Positions 11,526-23,639 of a DNA stretch of 64,000 nt are shown in pieces (within the stretch, counting starts at the first letter, position 1; every line of letters begins with the position of its first letter). Origin of the DNA: Epiperipatus broadwayi (taxonomy: Eukaryota; Onychophora; Udeonychophora; Euonychophora; Peripatidae); the NCBI GenBank assembly GCA_028023455.1, contig JAQFVV010012534.1, positions 3,171,404 through 3,235,403 on the forward strand, written 5' to 3'. The notes beneath the pieces were generated by a model. That model was not told the DNA's origin. It saw only the letters and a program-made list of their open reading frames with translations, and searched no databases. The position numbers and the translations under genes were made by a program.

Positions 11526-14500
11526 GTATAATATGATCTTATTACTTCCTAAATGAAATAAATAATTACGTACGTGGTATTATTTCAATAATCTGACAAC
11601 AAAATACATGTGGCAACATTAGCATATAATTTATTTTAATATTGTGGCAACCAACTTATGACCAATAAATGATATAATTATGATCTTTTAATTTTATCAT
11701 CCAAATAAATTTTCAAAATTATTATAACACTTTTATGTTTACCTATTTTGTGCAAAACTATATGTCTGTTTCAATTATAAATGTGTATTGTGATATCATG
11801 CATCCATGTGGAGAAATAATAACGAAGACACAAAGCTTTATAATAAATTTACAACAAAGTTTATTAATAACATAAACGAATAAAACTATTTTACATTATG
11901 TACATTGGATATCCTTACTCTCCTATCACAAAATTATTTTACTAGTTTATACAATAAAACCAAACTTCTACTTATTTTTCTAGTTAACTCTTATTTTTTA
12001 AATACTTAAGAAATTATTATTATTGGATTTCTTATTTTAGTTTAGCTTGTTACAAAATGTATTTATTTATAATTATCACTAATACTTTGTATCCCTACTA
12101 TTTTTTAAAATTATATTTTTATAAAATTACATTCGTAGTAAACATTCTACAAAATCATAAAACTCTAATTTTATATTAGTTATATGGAATCCTACAGATT
12201 CAAAAACATTCTTCTACATTTGATATTACGTTTTACTGTTCACTATACAATGCTTATTAATCTAATATACTAATTCAAGCCTTGCTTCGGATGGTAATTA
12301 CAATTATTAACACACCATGCACAAATATATGTGTCTATTACACATTATTGAATTATTTTCTTAACAAACATGCAATATTTATTTTCTAAATATTATTATA
12401 AAATATTCAAATTTTATTATCACTTAAAAAAAAAACTTTGTTTTAGATTTCTCTTTTAAAATCTTATATTCGTTTCCAAATTGGTTTTTAAACTGTATTA
12501 TATGATTCTTTCTCTCTTTATGATTTTTGTACTTTCACTTTTAAAATTACACAATTCTAACACATTCCAGTAAATAAACTATTCTTACTTAACAATAACA
12601 TACCCTCAGTTCTATTTTATTCATTATTTCTATAAAATATCTTTCTGACGATGCAGATTCACGAAACAAGGATAGCGAAAATAGATGCACAGGATCAAAA
12701 TAACTAGAATATTATCCGTCATAAACCTTGACAATAATGGCACAGTGAATTAAAACAATATAGAGGAGCGACCTTTGTCTGTCTACCCACCTCTATTATA
12801 GGAGTGATGCTAAAGCTATTTCTTCAGCTTTATATAACATCAAAGAGTTTAAAAGATACGTAAAGACACTGCCCAAAATATATGTGTTCAGTGATAGGAC
12901 TTAGTTAGCTATACTGAAATCACACAAACTAACTATGATCCAAATACTTTATTTTCTTATTTCTTAGCAAAACATCCTCTTGGTTTCCTCTACACTAGTA
13001 CTACCAAGTCACTATCCGATCTTATTTCTCTAGATTTTTCTATACAGTACATCGACAAATTCTTATCTGCATTTCTAACAATAATAAAATTCATTTTATT
13101 TCAAAACTATACAGCTGTTCTCTAAGAAAATCTTTTACTACTTTTCTCGTATATTTATCATATACAAACTATTTTAAAATATATGAATACTTTGTTACAT
13201 GAAAGTTCAAAAGAATCACACAATTGTTTTGACAACTTATAATATTAATTATACTTGAAATAACTCATTGCATGCATATTTAAAATTATTCTTATCTCAG
13301 AATATGTTTTAATGTTGTATAAAATGTGTACTTATAATTTTAAAACTTTCACACATCATTCTTATCCAATAGATGATCTAAAAAAAATACATTATGCATT
13401 ATGAATAAATACCAAAATTACCAAAACGATCTTGATCTTCTCGATCGTGTTCTGTAGGCTTCACCATTCCATTAATTCTTGTAGATATTAAAACTTCCAT
13501 ACATACTTTTTATTTTTAAAACAATATTTCTATCATTCTATTAAGCTATTATATTTAAATCTCATTATTATTAAATTTATGTTTATATGTTTTCCCTAAT
13601 CTAATATAGCATTTTATATTTTAAATACAATCAATAAAAAAAATATTTAAATTATATTTACGATACTTCTTCACCAGACTTTCTTGAACTGTTCATATTT
13701 AAGCTAAAAAAAAAAATATTTTATTTCTTCTTTTAGTCACTTAATGTTCTATTTTAAAGTAAAACAATAGCTCTGTTTAATAAATCTTCATAGACGACAA
13801 TCCTTGGTTTTCACAATATTGTATACAATTATTAATTCATGGCATTCTCTTTTACTATTGTCTGCGACTTTTACCGATGCATCTTCTAGGTACATTTAAA
13901 TCTTCAATAAAATTTCTGTTTCCATGGATCCATTTTCATTTAGTCATTTAATTTTATATTTCTTTTAAGCTCAAGCATTTTTTCCATTGAATACTTTATA
14001 ATATTTTTAAATTAGATAAAGTTTTCGGCTCCTTTTCTATAAAATACATAACAGCACTTTCATATTTTTCTTTACTTTTCTTTATTTCAAAATTCTTGTA
14101 CTATATTTTTAATAATGTTTTCCTTTAAAAGATCAACCTTTTTTCTTCATCATTATTTTTCTTTATAATAAAACGCATATTAAATTTTTTCATAGAGAAG
14201 AATCAAATAACTTTAAAGTAGCCTTATAAATTTTGCGTCATAATTTTTTCCTGACGGCATGTAACTTCTCTTTTAAATTTTCATATAGCGTCCCAATTAT
14301 CTTTCTCTGAGTTATAACAATCAGTTTATGGTTGAGCATAAATAAAGCCGTATTAAGACATTTTCCAAATTTTTCTCCTTCGGTAATAAATTTAGGTATT
14401 TTCCCTTGTACTTCCATCTCTACTGTAGGTTTTTGGTTAAATTCGAATAAATTTCCCTGGTAAGATAACTTTTAAAATTAGCAATCCATATCGATACAGT

Positions 14501-15495
14501 CAAAATATATTATATGTTACAGAAGAACTTTTAAATAAATACAAAATTTTAAATTTATATCACTTTTCCAGCTACGGTGTTATCAGCTAAAAAAATGTAT
14601 TACTTTCTCTTTCGCTTACACATTCCTTCTCCCTCTCTGTATAATTCCTATATTTTGTCTGCCAATTTACCTCCGTTGATTGGTTAATAACTTTATTTTA
14701 GCGCGAACAAATTTATCCATTTTAGTTTTATAACAGACTAGACGTTTAAAATAAAGAATTGATGACGTCATGTCTTAAATATTATTTAGACTAGTACTTT
14801 TTAAATTCAATTATACTTTTATAAAAATTATTTAAGCTTTTAAAACAATTATTAAAATAATATTTAATATTTTAGCTTTCATTTTAATGATTGATGGCAA
14901 CTATATTTAGTTTCAAATTCACAAACTTTATTATTATTCTAACAAGCATGTGTGTGAAGGTGTATAATATACAGTCACGTGTTTACTAACTTTATCAAAT
15001 GATTTTTTATTTACGTCTCGGTCTAAATTACCAAAACTAATATATTTTTTATAAAAAAATTTGGAAAATAATTTTAAAATGTAGAACTAAATATAATTCT
15101 CACCATCATAAAGTTTATTTTAAAATATACTCTATTAATTTTGACTATTAACTATAATTATACACTACAGAGAGCATTTATTTAATTTATTAGTTTTAAA
15201 TATTATACTCAAATTATTAATATACTTTTAAAATATTTATAGCTGTGTTATTTTATATGGCCAGCTTTTACAACCATAAGCAAGGATATTATTAAGCTTT
15301 ATTTAACTGTTTTCTTTTAAAATAATCTGTTACATTTTTAGATACCAGGTATTTTCAGCTTAAAATTGTACTATAAAATTTAATTATCCTATTATTATTT
15401 ATATATCATACAAATATAACTTAAAATTTAAAATTTTTTAGTAATTGACCTTTCTACCTTATTATGACCTACAGATAAGGGCACAATATATATAT
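10141..15495. other. Long AT-rich spacer
   Basis: No gene or mobile element recognised over more than 5 kb. It holds a perfect (AAT)n run at 11,465-11,525 and, from about 12,400 to 14,400, a stretch in which C clearly exceeds G on the plus strand. A hammerhead-like word (CTGATGA followed by the hairpin GCTTATGAAGC, minus strand, about 9,590-9,620) lies just outside and lacks GAAA. Confidence 0.4.
11465..11525. repeat. (AAT)n microsatellite
   Basis: About 20 perfect AAT units. Confidence 0.95.
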
Positions 15496-15499
15496 ATAT

Positions 15500-15895
15500 G
15501 ATTTGGACTCTTAATAGATACAGAGACTTCAGACCACTCAAAAAAGTATAGAGAGATGCATATTAGGAGTAACAAGAAGAAATTGAAAACACAATCTATG
15601 GGTAAGAGAACAAACAGGTGTTCTGATATCCTTAAAAGAATTAAAAGACTGAAGTGGAATTGGGCTGAAGATATTGCTAGAAGAGATGATAATACATGGA
15701 TGATTGAGATCTTAAACTGGATTCCAAGAGATTGTAAAAGACCCAGAAAGAGATCACATGTGAGATGAATGAAATAAGAAATTGCGCAGGGGTGATGTGG
15801 AGAAGAGAGGCTAGAGATCAGAGAAGATGGATTGAATTTGGAAAAATCTTCATCATGCAGTGGATTGACAATGGTTGATAATGATATATGTATTA
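15500..15895 (+). pseudogene. RTE-type non-LTR retrotransposon, 5'-truncated 3' end
   Basis: The ORF at 15,556-15,768 matches the C-terminal region of RTE-type reverse-transcriptase proteins: the word RIKRLKWNWAEDIARRDDN (residues about 28-46) corresponds to the conserved KRLKWxWAGHIAR region and is followed by W and an IPRD-K-RPRKR segment. Upstream codons give an ERC-LGV-R-like segment typical of the same family. The copy stops early and the last conserved residues continue, frameshifted, to about 15,880, where the sequence ends in a TGATAATGATAT tail. There is no RT catalytic domain, so this is a dead-on-arrival 5'-truncated copy. A longer, older relative lies at about 52,100-52,925. Confidence 0.8.
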
Positions 15896-15955
15896 AAAAT
15901 GCTTTTATTCACATAAACATACTAAAAAGTAAAAAATAAATTTTATTTAGCTTTC

Positions 15956-16114
15956 ACAAATAAAAGTATGGGAAATCATGTTTAGAAATTTGAAAGTCAG
16001 ATTCTCAAATAATCATACCTACTTTCATGTATCAAATGACAGTTTAGTTAAAGTAGGCATTTGAGAATTTGACTTGTGAATTTACAAATATGATCGCCCC
16101 ATGCTTTTACTTGT
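15956..16114. mobile_element. Foldback (MITE-like) element
   Basis: Two arms of about 70 bases are imperfect complements; the outer ends read ACAAATAAAAGTATGGG and, from the other strand, ACAAGTAAAAGCATGGG. The central loop is about 20 bases. No coding capacity and no certain target duplication. Confidence 0.6.
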
Positions 16115-16632
16115 AATGGCTGAAGAAAATTAATTTTTTACTTTGTTTATTTATCTGAATAAAAGTGTTTATTATTATTTTTTTATATTTTTAATTTTAT
16201 CCTTTCCAGTTTATATAGTTCCAGAAATTAGAAATGAAGAAAGTTTAAAATACAATTTAATACTGCTAAATGGCAATATCATAAAAAGTATGGAATTCTT
16301 ATATGAACAAGTTTTCATTTCTGTACAATGTGCATAATAATTACATGAGAAGAGAAAGAAGACAAGAATAAGAGAAAGTTGCAGTTATATATATATATAA
16401 AAGAAAAATTCATATAATAATACAATACTAACCAAAAAGAAAAAGACAAACTTTACTAAAATTCTTTCGCAACTATAGTTTCATCTATTAAAAAATAGGT
16501 TTTCAAGAGAAATTCAAATAAACACACCATCTATACATAGCAAACTAAATAACCTTCCCATCATTCAGTTCAAAACCTAATTTCCTTTAATATCAGAGGA
16601 TGTTTTCATAAGATTACTATATATAAATATAA

Positions 16633-16892
16633 GGGACTTGAACTCAGACTTTCAAGCTTCCTACAACTATCCAATCCATCTTATACAACTGATATACATG
16701 ATCACATACGTGTGAAAAATATAAACAATCTCCAATGTACGTATTTCATGGTGAACCAGTACCCATCAAGCACAAAGTACATATATCGGAGATCATTTAT
16801 GTTTTTCACTTGTATGTGATCATGTGAATCAATTACATAAGATAGATTTGATAGCTGTAGGGAGCATGAAAGTCTGAGTTCAAGTCTATCAG
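16633..16892. mobile_element. Head-to-head pair of family F5 (tRNA-like SINE with hammerhead)
   Basis: Left arm (16,633-about 16,770) is read on the minus strand and right arm (about 16,770-16,892) on the plus strand; they are diverged inverted copies of one repeat. From its 5' end the element has a hammerhead-like region, a body containing TATGTGATCATG, and a 3' part with GTCTGAGTTCAAGT, which resembles a tRNA T-arm/B box. In the left copy GAAA (complement of 16,744-16,747) is followed by a TACGTA helix III, but the core reads TTGATGG rather than CUGANGA. The right copy begins at AAGCAC, the 3' strand of stem II, so it lacks the core. Other copies lie at 22.88-23.05, 26.71-26.85, 27.29-27.41 and 34.22-34.30 kb. 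Confidence 0.65.
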
Positions 16893-17570
16893 AATTACAT
16901 TAAGTTAATACAGACAATATACATGTATATAAGTATATAGATAGATATCATGACTTAAAACTGTCAACAAAAGTTCATTAATAATACATGTGTTACTTAG
17001 GAGGGCAATAAAATGTTGCTGAAAACTTTTTATTTAATAATACAAAATTTGCTGTCATACAGGGACAGCCTGCCCATAAAAATTGCAACCCATTCAGAAT
17101 AAAGAAAATGTTGCTGTTTTATTATTACTGTTTTAAATTTTTATGTTTAACTAAAAAGTGTCATTTTCTTGTTTGTAATATAATACCTTTTGATATTATG
17201 TTATATAATTCATTTTGTAATAATAGTTGTATTTTGCAATAATCAATGTAATATGTGAGATAGAACTGAAATTACTACTGACTGTATAAAGGTGCACATA
17301 ATACAGACTATTTTAATGGCTATTAAATAAAAATAATATAATAGGAGTATCATAAGATTTACATGCAACTAAATTGGTAGCACTATTGCCTATGATACAG
17401 TACTCTCAAAAGAAAATTATTTTAAACAATTGGAAAGCACAAATTGACTTATTTCTTTAACAATATTATGTACAAAATGAAAAACATGATCATAAATATG
17501 CAAATTTTAATGATAAGGTTAGAGATAAATTTGTAAATAAAAAAAAACCTAAAAGGAAATCTTATATATA

Positions 17571-19060
17571 AAATCTCTATTTTCTCTGTTGTCTGATTGG
17601 TGAATGTATAAATGTTTGTCTTATGTCACATGTCAAATTCACAATGTGGTATATTTTTCAATGAAAAAAAAATTGTTTTACTGTAAATTCACATACCAAA
17701 TAGAAAAGGTAATGGGAAAATTTCTTGCATTTATTTAAAATTTTTTAATTTACATTAATTTTTTTAAAAAAATTGTTAAAGCAACAATTAAAAAAAAATA
17801 TTGCTCTAACAATGTTTTTAAAAAAAATTGATGTAAATTATAAAAAGATTATAAATAAATGTGAAAAATTTTCTCATTACTTATTCTATTTGATATGTGA
17901 ATTTGATAGTAAAACAAAAAACAGCCTGGAGAAAATAATGTCAAATTCATGAATGGTAATAGGGTGGTCACTACTTCCACATTTGTCTAGCTTCAGCCAG
18001 CATGTTCGGTGGCTCCTGGCTAGGATATATGAGACCCTGACATTTTGTGAGCTAGGTTGGATACTGTTTGTAAATTTCACAATAAAGGTTGACAGCCAGC
18101 TGCAGAAAAATAAGGTTGACAGCCAGCTGCAGAAAAAGCTACAAATGTAGATTCATGATTCTGCATTAAAGCTCCCAGTCCTCTAATATAATTCAGATGA
18201 ATGGCATACTCAACAATGTTTAATGATAAAAACAAATATTTACATTAGATTAAAGCAACCAATTAAAAAAAACATATTACAAATATTACATCTAATAAAA
18301 AAATATTACTAAAATGGTGTTTTTGTATTAATAAATGGTAACTCCAATAACTCAAAAACCGACTATTACACCATAGTTTCTTTGAAAAGAAGCCTAAGTA
18401 CAAAACAATTTGCAATAATAAGACTAAGTTTATTTATTAATATGGCTCTCTGGATGGTAAGATGCCATAAAACTTTCACCCTTCCTCATCAAAATGAAGA
18501 ACAGTATTTTCTAAATACAATCATCAAAATAAAAAAAAAGAGATGAAATTATGGCTCTACCAAACAGATTTAGAGATATCTGGGATTTATACAAGATGAT
18601 ATAACATTCAAAAAACTTTGGATAAAGGAAAGTCATATCAATATGAAAATAGACAACTAAGAAAAAATCACAATGCAACAGATATAAGACAACAGTGATC
18701 TACTTGCCAAATACAGAACTGCTCAGACACCAACCAAATAAAGAACCTAATGTAACAACTTATGTAACCTTATTTAAACTTATGTAACCTTAATTTGAAT
18801 AAATATATTGCGAAACTAAATGGTAACTCCAGTAAATATATAGTTGTGCTGTAATGCTATCAAAAATAACAGGTATATTTAAAATTTTTAATTTAGCTTT
18901 ATTAAAATGCTTTCATGGTCTGTCAATACCCTAATATAGTTTAGATGAATAACATATTCAGCAATGTTTATAAAAAATTTACATTAAGTCTTAAAAAAAA
19001 AAAGTTAAAACAACCGATTAAAGTTTTATTATGGAGAATTTAATGTAAAAGAAGTGACAA
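17571..19060. repeat. Diverged interspersed repeat block (shared, inverted, with 36.9-38.5 kb)
   Basis: The left edge contains CTCTGTTGTCTGATTGGTGA, whose close complement occurs at about 38,480-38,500. Words such as AAAGCAACCAATTAAAAAA, and CATGGTCTGTCAATACCC with TAATATAGTTTAGATGAA, recur here (18.2 and 18.9 kb) and, inverted, at 38.1-38.3 kb. The block includes a large imperfect palindrome at 17,673-17,914 (arms about 110 bases around GCAAC/GTTGC-like centre) and a tandem duplication of GGTTGACAGCCAGCTGCAGA at about 18,087-18,136. No RT or transposase motifs seen. Class unknown; a decayed inverted-repeat DNA transposon is possible. Confidence 0.5.
17673..17914. repeat. Large imperfect palindrome
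   Basis: The sequence from 17,673 (GTTTTACTGTAAATTCACAT) is matched, as complement, by the end of the block at 17,914 with scattered differences. The centre is near 17,790. Confidence 0.7.
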
Positions 19061-19940
19061 TGTGAAATTAAAAATATCAAAATGACTAAGGCTGGCTACA
19101 TCTGGTTTAAAAATAAAACAGATAATTATGTATTGACACCTTTTTTTTAATGTTAAAATGTATTTTTGTGCATAACATTAATTACTAAGAAAATTATATT
19201 TACAGTGTATATCTTAATTTTATTACTATAATTTTTTTCAATTCATATTGACTATTTTTATTTATTTATTACTACTATAAACTCATATAGGCCTTCACTG
19301 TTGTATAATAAATCTTTTTCAGTTTTATTTATTTATACATTTATTTTGGATAATTTTGGTTTAAAATCAACACCTACCGACAAATGCAATTTGCTTTGTT
19401 AAAAATAAAAGTATTTTTTAATGCTTAAAATTCAATTTTCTCCCCTTAAAATTATTATTCTAAGTTGCTGAGATTGTAAAGATTTAATGGTAGTTCAACA
19501 ACAAGAGGTTTTGCAAATAATATATATATATTTATGCTTGAAAGTTATTTTTCTCAGCTTAAAATAACTATTCCAAATTGCGCACATTAAACGAATTTCA
19601 TTATAGTTCCCACAAGAAAAGGTGTAATATAAAATAAATTTATGAGTCAAATAAAATTCAATTTATAGTTCAGAAATTAATTTCATGAAATTGATACCTT
19701 AATGTTTGTTTTAAAATACAGGTTTAAAAAAATTCTTGGCAGCCATTCATATATAGTATGGCCATTCTAACTTTAAAAGACAATGGATACAAATATAAAA
19801 AAAATGATTAGAATCTTTGTGCATATATAATTAATGAATAAGAAATAGTTGCACCAATATGCAATACAGCTACCACAAATAGTGCAGAGATTATTAATAG
19901 CATGGAATGCTGACAATCACAAGGTCTAAATTAATCCAAT
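19061..19940. other. AT-rich spacer
   Basis: No supportable gene or element end. Confidence 0.4.
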
Positions 19941-19953
19941 TAAATGAATATAA

Positions 19954-20003
19954 CAAAAAAAGCCCAAAGACTGTTTTTGATAGAAAGTCTTTGGGCCTTT
20001 TTA
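19954..20003. other. Strong 14-16 bp hairpin, GCCCAAAGACT / AGTCTTTGGGC
   Basis: AAAAAGCCCAAAGACT and its complement flank a 13-base loop, followed by T5. It looks like a bacterial intrinsic terminator in shape, but the setting is eukaryotic; more likely a tiny foldback or chance hairpin. Confidence 0.5.
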
Positions 20004-20349
20004 TATAGTTTGAGTTACATATATATATATATACACACAGTTATTAAAAAAAACCCAGCAGAAATCAAGGAAATCATCAAAAATATTGAATAGTTTTTTT
20101 CTTTCATTAAGAAACTTCTTTGTGGACTTAAAAAGAATGTGATAATTTAATATATTAGCTTGCATATTAATATCTAATAAACAATGGTCTAGTAATATTT
20201 TTTCTTTGCATTATAAATGTATATAATGAACAATATATGCACATACACCTGGGTCTCGTTTTATGCGGATTTATTTAATGCGATTTTGAAGTTATGCGAT
20301 TCATATTTCATCTTAATATTTTTGTATGTGGTTTTCTTTTATGTGATAA

Positions 20350-20475
20350 AAATTATTAGATCAGAAGTCGAGCTCCGATAATGCGCTATCACCTTAAATA
20401 TTATAAATTTCGCGCACTCACATCATATTTAAAGTAATAACGCATTATCGGAGTTCGACTTCCATCTAATAATTT
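20350..20475. mobile_element. Nested miniature inverted-repeat element
   Basis: AATTATTAGATCAGAAGTCG and GAGCTCCGATAATGCG at the left are mirrored by CGCATTATCGGAGTTCGACT and CTAATAATTT at the right, giving arms near 38 bases around a 50-base centre. Confidence 0.65.
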
Positions 20476-20579
20476 CAATATTTTCAGCGCTTTATAATAG
20501 TACTTTAATAGATTTTATGCAATAAAGAATTTCATAATTCACTTAAAATCAGGATTTCCCCATTTTATATACATACATC

Positions 20580-20884
20580 AAATTTTACAAGATTATAATG
20601 TAAATCTGTTCAAACATTATAGATGCCTATACTACATATGTTGTTGTTTTTGCATTTTAAATCACATTCTATTTTTGCTTTTTTAAAAAAAGAGTACGTA
20701 ATCAATTAATCACTTAGTGTCCACAAGTAATAAATTTTACAAGACTATAATGTAAATCTGTTCAAACATTATAGATGCCTATACTATGTATGTTATTGTT
20801 TTAGCATTTTAAATCACGTTCTATTTTTGCTTTTTATAAAAAGAGTATGTAATCAAATAATCATTTAGTGTCCACAAGTTTATT
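20580..20884. repeat. 152-bp tandem duplication
   Basis: AAATTTTACAAGATTATAAT at 20,580 recurs at 20,732 with few changes, and the similarity runs to GTGTCCACAAG in both copies. Two units only. Confidence 0.85.
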
Positions 20885-22139
20885 TTTAAAAGATGAGTAC
20901 CAGTGGAGGGCACAATTAAATTTGACAATTAAAATCTGATTTTTTAATTGTAATTAACAATTTAAAAATTACGTAATGTGATCTGAAATTAATGATGTGA
21001 AACAATGAAATTTGATTTTTAAACATAATTGAAAATTAAAAAATTAAAAACAAAAATAAGAATTTAATTTTTGTTAGTTTTATTTAAATTTTGCCCAACA
21101 GTGGTGAGTCGGTGTCTTTTTATTATCGTAAGTCTAAGTTCTTATTTTTATTTTAAACTTTTAGTTTACCCTAATGGAGAGGAAAAAACACCCAAGAAAT
21201 GAATTTCTTTGGAAACAAAAATTTGAATTTTAGATCGCTTAGCGAAATGGGAAGGATCAACAGCGATTGGAAAATGTTTTAGTTGTATTTCCTCTTCACT
21301 TCATTTAAAGAGAAGCTACAGTGCCTCACATCACATCACATCACATCATGACAAATCAGATGTCTCAAATAGCAATAATGATTAAAATACTGTGCATGTA
21401 TGAAAAAAATGTAAATTACACATAAAAATATATTGTTTTGAATAAAATTAAATACTGTAGTTAATAAAAAAAGTAAAAAAAGTTTGTCTTGTATCAATTT
21501 TTTTCAAATGTGAAATTTTTTATTGGTCATATTTTATTTTCTTATTTTTTTTAATGCAAATTTTAAAGTAATTTTACATTGTTGCTTTGCTTTTATGCGA
21601 TTTTTGGAAAATTAGAGTACAAATCCCCCATTTTTCAAGGTAAGTTAAGTCTATTTTTGTGCGATTTCTTTTGTGCACATTTTCTGAGGAACCTATCTAC
21701 TGCATAAAATGAGACCCAGGTGTATATAAAAACAACAAGAAGAAAAATGCTACTCTATCCCAATTTACATTTAAATTTTGATTATAACAGGATATAAATT
21801 TTCAAATTCTAATAGATTAAATAATTTAAGTTTTAAAAATAATTTACTTTTACACATGGACATCTTTATTCTATGCAAATTTGTATCATATTATTAGTTC
21901 AATATTAATCAGCATACAGTGGATAGGTCTGGTACTATGGAATGCTAATAATAATTAAAGATATTAGTAACTTATTAAATGGTAAGTATTTATATTTTTA
22001 AAATGTTCTTACAACGTCAAAATCCTAAATTTACTTTTACAACTATTATATGATTTAGATGTCTTTATTTGAAAGTTTTTCTTATTTCATAAAATAAAAT
22101 ACCAAAACATAAGTATTAAAGATTAAAACAGTGATAAAT

Positions 22140-22530
22140 TCTCTATACAGTAATGCCACCCAGTGCACTCCTATCTGGTATCCATTCAGCCAACATCTCT
22201 AGACTACTTTCTAGTTTGTGGCTTTCATCAGTGAGGAGCCTTGGTTCTGAGAGCACTACACCCAGATCTCAGAACTTCATGCAACCTTCCAGGCAGCTAT
22301 CGTTTACATTTTTAGTTAACTATAAAGCTATGAACCCAAAATGAAAACATGTTTTCGATCCAAGCTCATTCCCTTGTATAGTCATAAAGATTTGAATCTA
22401 ATTCAATATCTATACACTTCAAAGTCTTTGGGTCTTTAATAATCATAGTCACCATCATCATCCCGTGTTCGGGAATTGTATTAATTCACCAAACATCACA
22501 TGATCACCATTTTTATGTTTATGTGTTAGC
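22140..22530 (-). mobile_element. Family F3 hammerhead-bearing repeat, tandem remnant
   Basis: Read on the minus strand, 22,530 to 22,490 carries the family 3' end (ATGGTGATCATGTGATGTTT), and about 250 bases further on a second, 5' part of the family begins (GTGCTCTCAGAACCAAGGCT, complement of about 22,238-22,257) leading into the hammerhead. This order, 3' end then 5' end, fits the remains of a tandem dimer. The hammerhead has CTGATGA (complement of 22,225-22,231), GAAA (complement of 22,208-22,211) and a GTAGTC helix III/cleavage segment with a base change. The 63-codon ORF at 22,153-22,344 lies on the opposite strand of this repeat and is not a gene. Confidence 0.6.
22196..22238 (-). ncRNA. 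Degenerate type I hammerhead ribozyme motif (F3)
   Basis: Order on the minus strand: CCTCA, CTGATGA, stem II AAGC/ACTA with loop CACAA, GAAA, GTAGT, C. Core boxes intact; helix III has one change from the family ACTAGT, and stem I is weak, so activity is doubtful. Confidence 0.5.
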
Positions 22531-22884
22531 ATAGAAAATATTAATTATGTGATAAGTATTAAAGATGTTGATCAGTATTGCAAAAGCTTTATTATTAATA
22601 GCCATTCTTAAATAAGTAGAATCATTTTAACTATAAAAGGAAAAAGAAAAACGAGATAAAGAATTAAAAGTTAAAAATCAATTTTATGATGATATATTAC
22701 AAAAACTTACTAAATTGTTACATTTTTATTTACAACTATCAAACTCACTTCACTCCCAACTTTGACACCATCCATCTCAGATAAATACAATACTAAATTA
22801 GAGATTATCTGTAACACAGATATAAACTTTAAACCTTAGTTAAAGATTAATATATCTAATTTTTTTAAACATAGACACATGGAG

Positions 22885-23050
22885 TTATTCACCTTTCTTT
22901 TTCTCATGTGTGATATCTTTATAGATATATTAAGCAACCTCCATACTTCCACATTGTTTTTAAATTCATATAGATACAATAAAAGATAAATGACCCCCAA
23001 GATGCATTTCATGCTGAACCAGCACTGATCAGTTGGTCCATGTCACTATC
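22885..23050 (-). mobile_element. Family F5 repeat copy with best-preserved F5 hammerhead
   Basis: Same family as the 16.7 and 26.8 kb copies (shared AAGATAAATGA, and CATGCTGAACCAGCACTGAT next to it). The element reads on the minus strand with the hammerhead at its 5' end. The tRNA-like 3' part is not clear in this copy. Confidence 0.6.
22991..23039 (-). ncRNA. Type I hammerhead ribozyme motif (F5)
   Basis: On the minus strand: stem I CCAA (complement of 23,033-23,036); core CTGATCA (complement of 23,026-23,032; G8 changed to C); stem II GTGCTG-GTT-CAGCAT (complement of 23,011-23,025), six base pairs including one G-U; GAAA (complement of 23,007-23,010); helix III from the palindrome ATGCAT; NUH triplet AUC ending at the complement of 23,001; then TTGG to close stem I. 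The secondary structure is complete, but the G8 change would be expected to cripple cleavage. Confidence 0.65.
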
Positions 23051-23373
23051 TCTCAAATATATCTCTATTATATAAAAAGTATCTATCTATCTATAATAAA
23101 TTCTTATATTTTTATTTACAACTGTCAAACTCACTTCACTCACAACTTTGACACCACCCATCTCAGATAAATACAATAATGATTATTACTAATCATTTAC
23201 TAAACTAGTAGCACAGATATAAACTTTAAACCCCAGTTAAGATTAATATATGTGATTTTTCTTTAAACATACAGACATATGGACTTCAATATCTACATTA
23301 AGTAACCAAATTTTATTTTTTGTAAAATTCTTTTTTAATTATTATATATTATATTAAATAGAAGGTAATCCAA

Positions 23374-23632
23374 TGTGATTTAGTGTAGTGGTGAACTTCA
23401 GAGTGTAAGATCCATGGATTGCAGCTCCATTATAGTGTCCATCCAAAAAACAAAACACAGAATTACTACTATTAAATGGCATGCAGAAAATTATTTAATA
23501 GTGCAATTCTTACAACCATCTACAGCTCATTGTATAGAAAATCGTGTAATGTTAGAATACAAAAAATGATGATCTTCAATTCAAGCATCTTGGGCTCTTG
23601 AATTCATAAATGTACCATTACACTAAATCACA
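23374..23632. mobile_element. Inverted pair of tRNA-like SINE heads
   Basis: Plus strand 23,374-23,429: GATTTAGTGTAGTGGTGA (A-box-like D-arm) followed by GGATTGCAGCTCC (B-box-like). Minus strand 23,632-23,571: GTGATTTAGTGTAATGGT followed by TTGAATTGAAG. Both share the same A-box core and similar spacing and so are probably two copies of one SINE in opposite orientation. Neither folds into an intact tRNA. Confidence 0.5.
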
Positions 23633-23639
23633 GAAAATA

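Larger units (their letters stand above)
20246..21722. mobile_element. TA-flanked terminal-inverted-repeat element (Tc1/mariner-pogo type), non-autonomous
   Basis: The left end CACCTGGGTCTCGTTTTATG (20,246) is matched at the right end by the complement of GAGACCCAGGTG (ending 21,722), and both are bordered outside by TA (20,244-20,245 and 21,723-21,724), the target duplication of the Tc1/mariner superfamily. Subterminal TTATGCGAT words occur at both ends, as is common in pogo/Tigger-like termini. The 1.48-kb interior has no transposase ORF. It carries a nested small inverted repeat (20,350-20,475) and a 152-bp tandem duplication (20,580-20,884). Superfamily assignment rests on the TA duplication and end style only. 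Confidence 0.7.
22717..23285. repeat. Direct repeat pair of about 170-185 bp flanking an F5 copy
   Basis: The stretch around TTTATTTACAACTATCAAAC at about 22,724 recurs near 23,110, and the likeness continues through CCATCTCAGATAAATACAAT and the AAACTTTAAACC segment to about 22,880 and 23,285. The spacing is about 385 bases. The F5 copy lies in between, so this may be a tandem segmental duplication or two copies of one repeat. Confidence 0.75.

Noticed and set aside
19954-20003. Bacterial-type terminator
   Set aside because: Right shape, but every other feature is eukaryotic.
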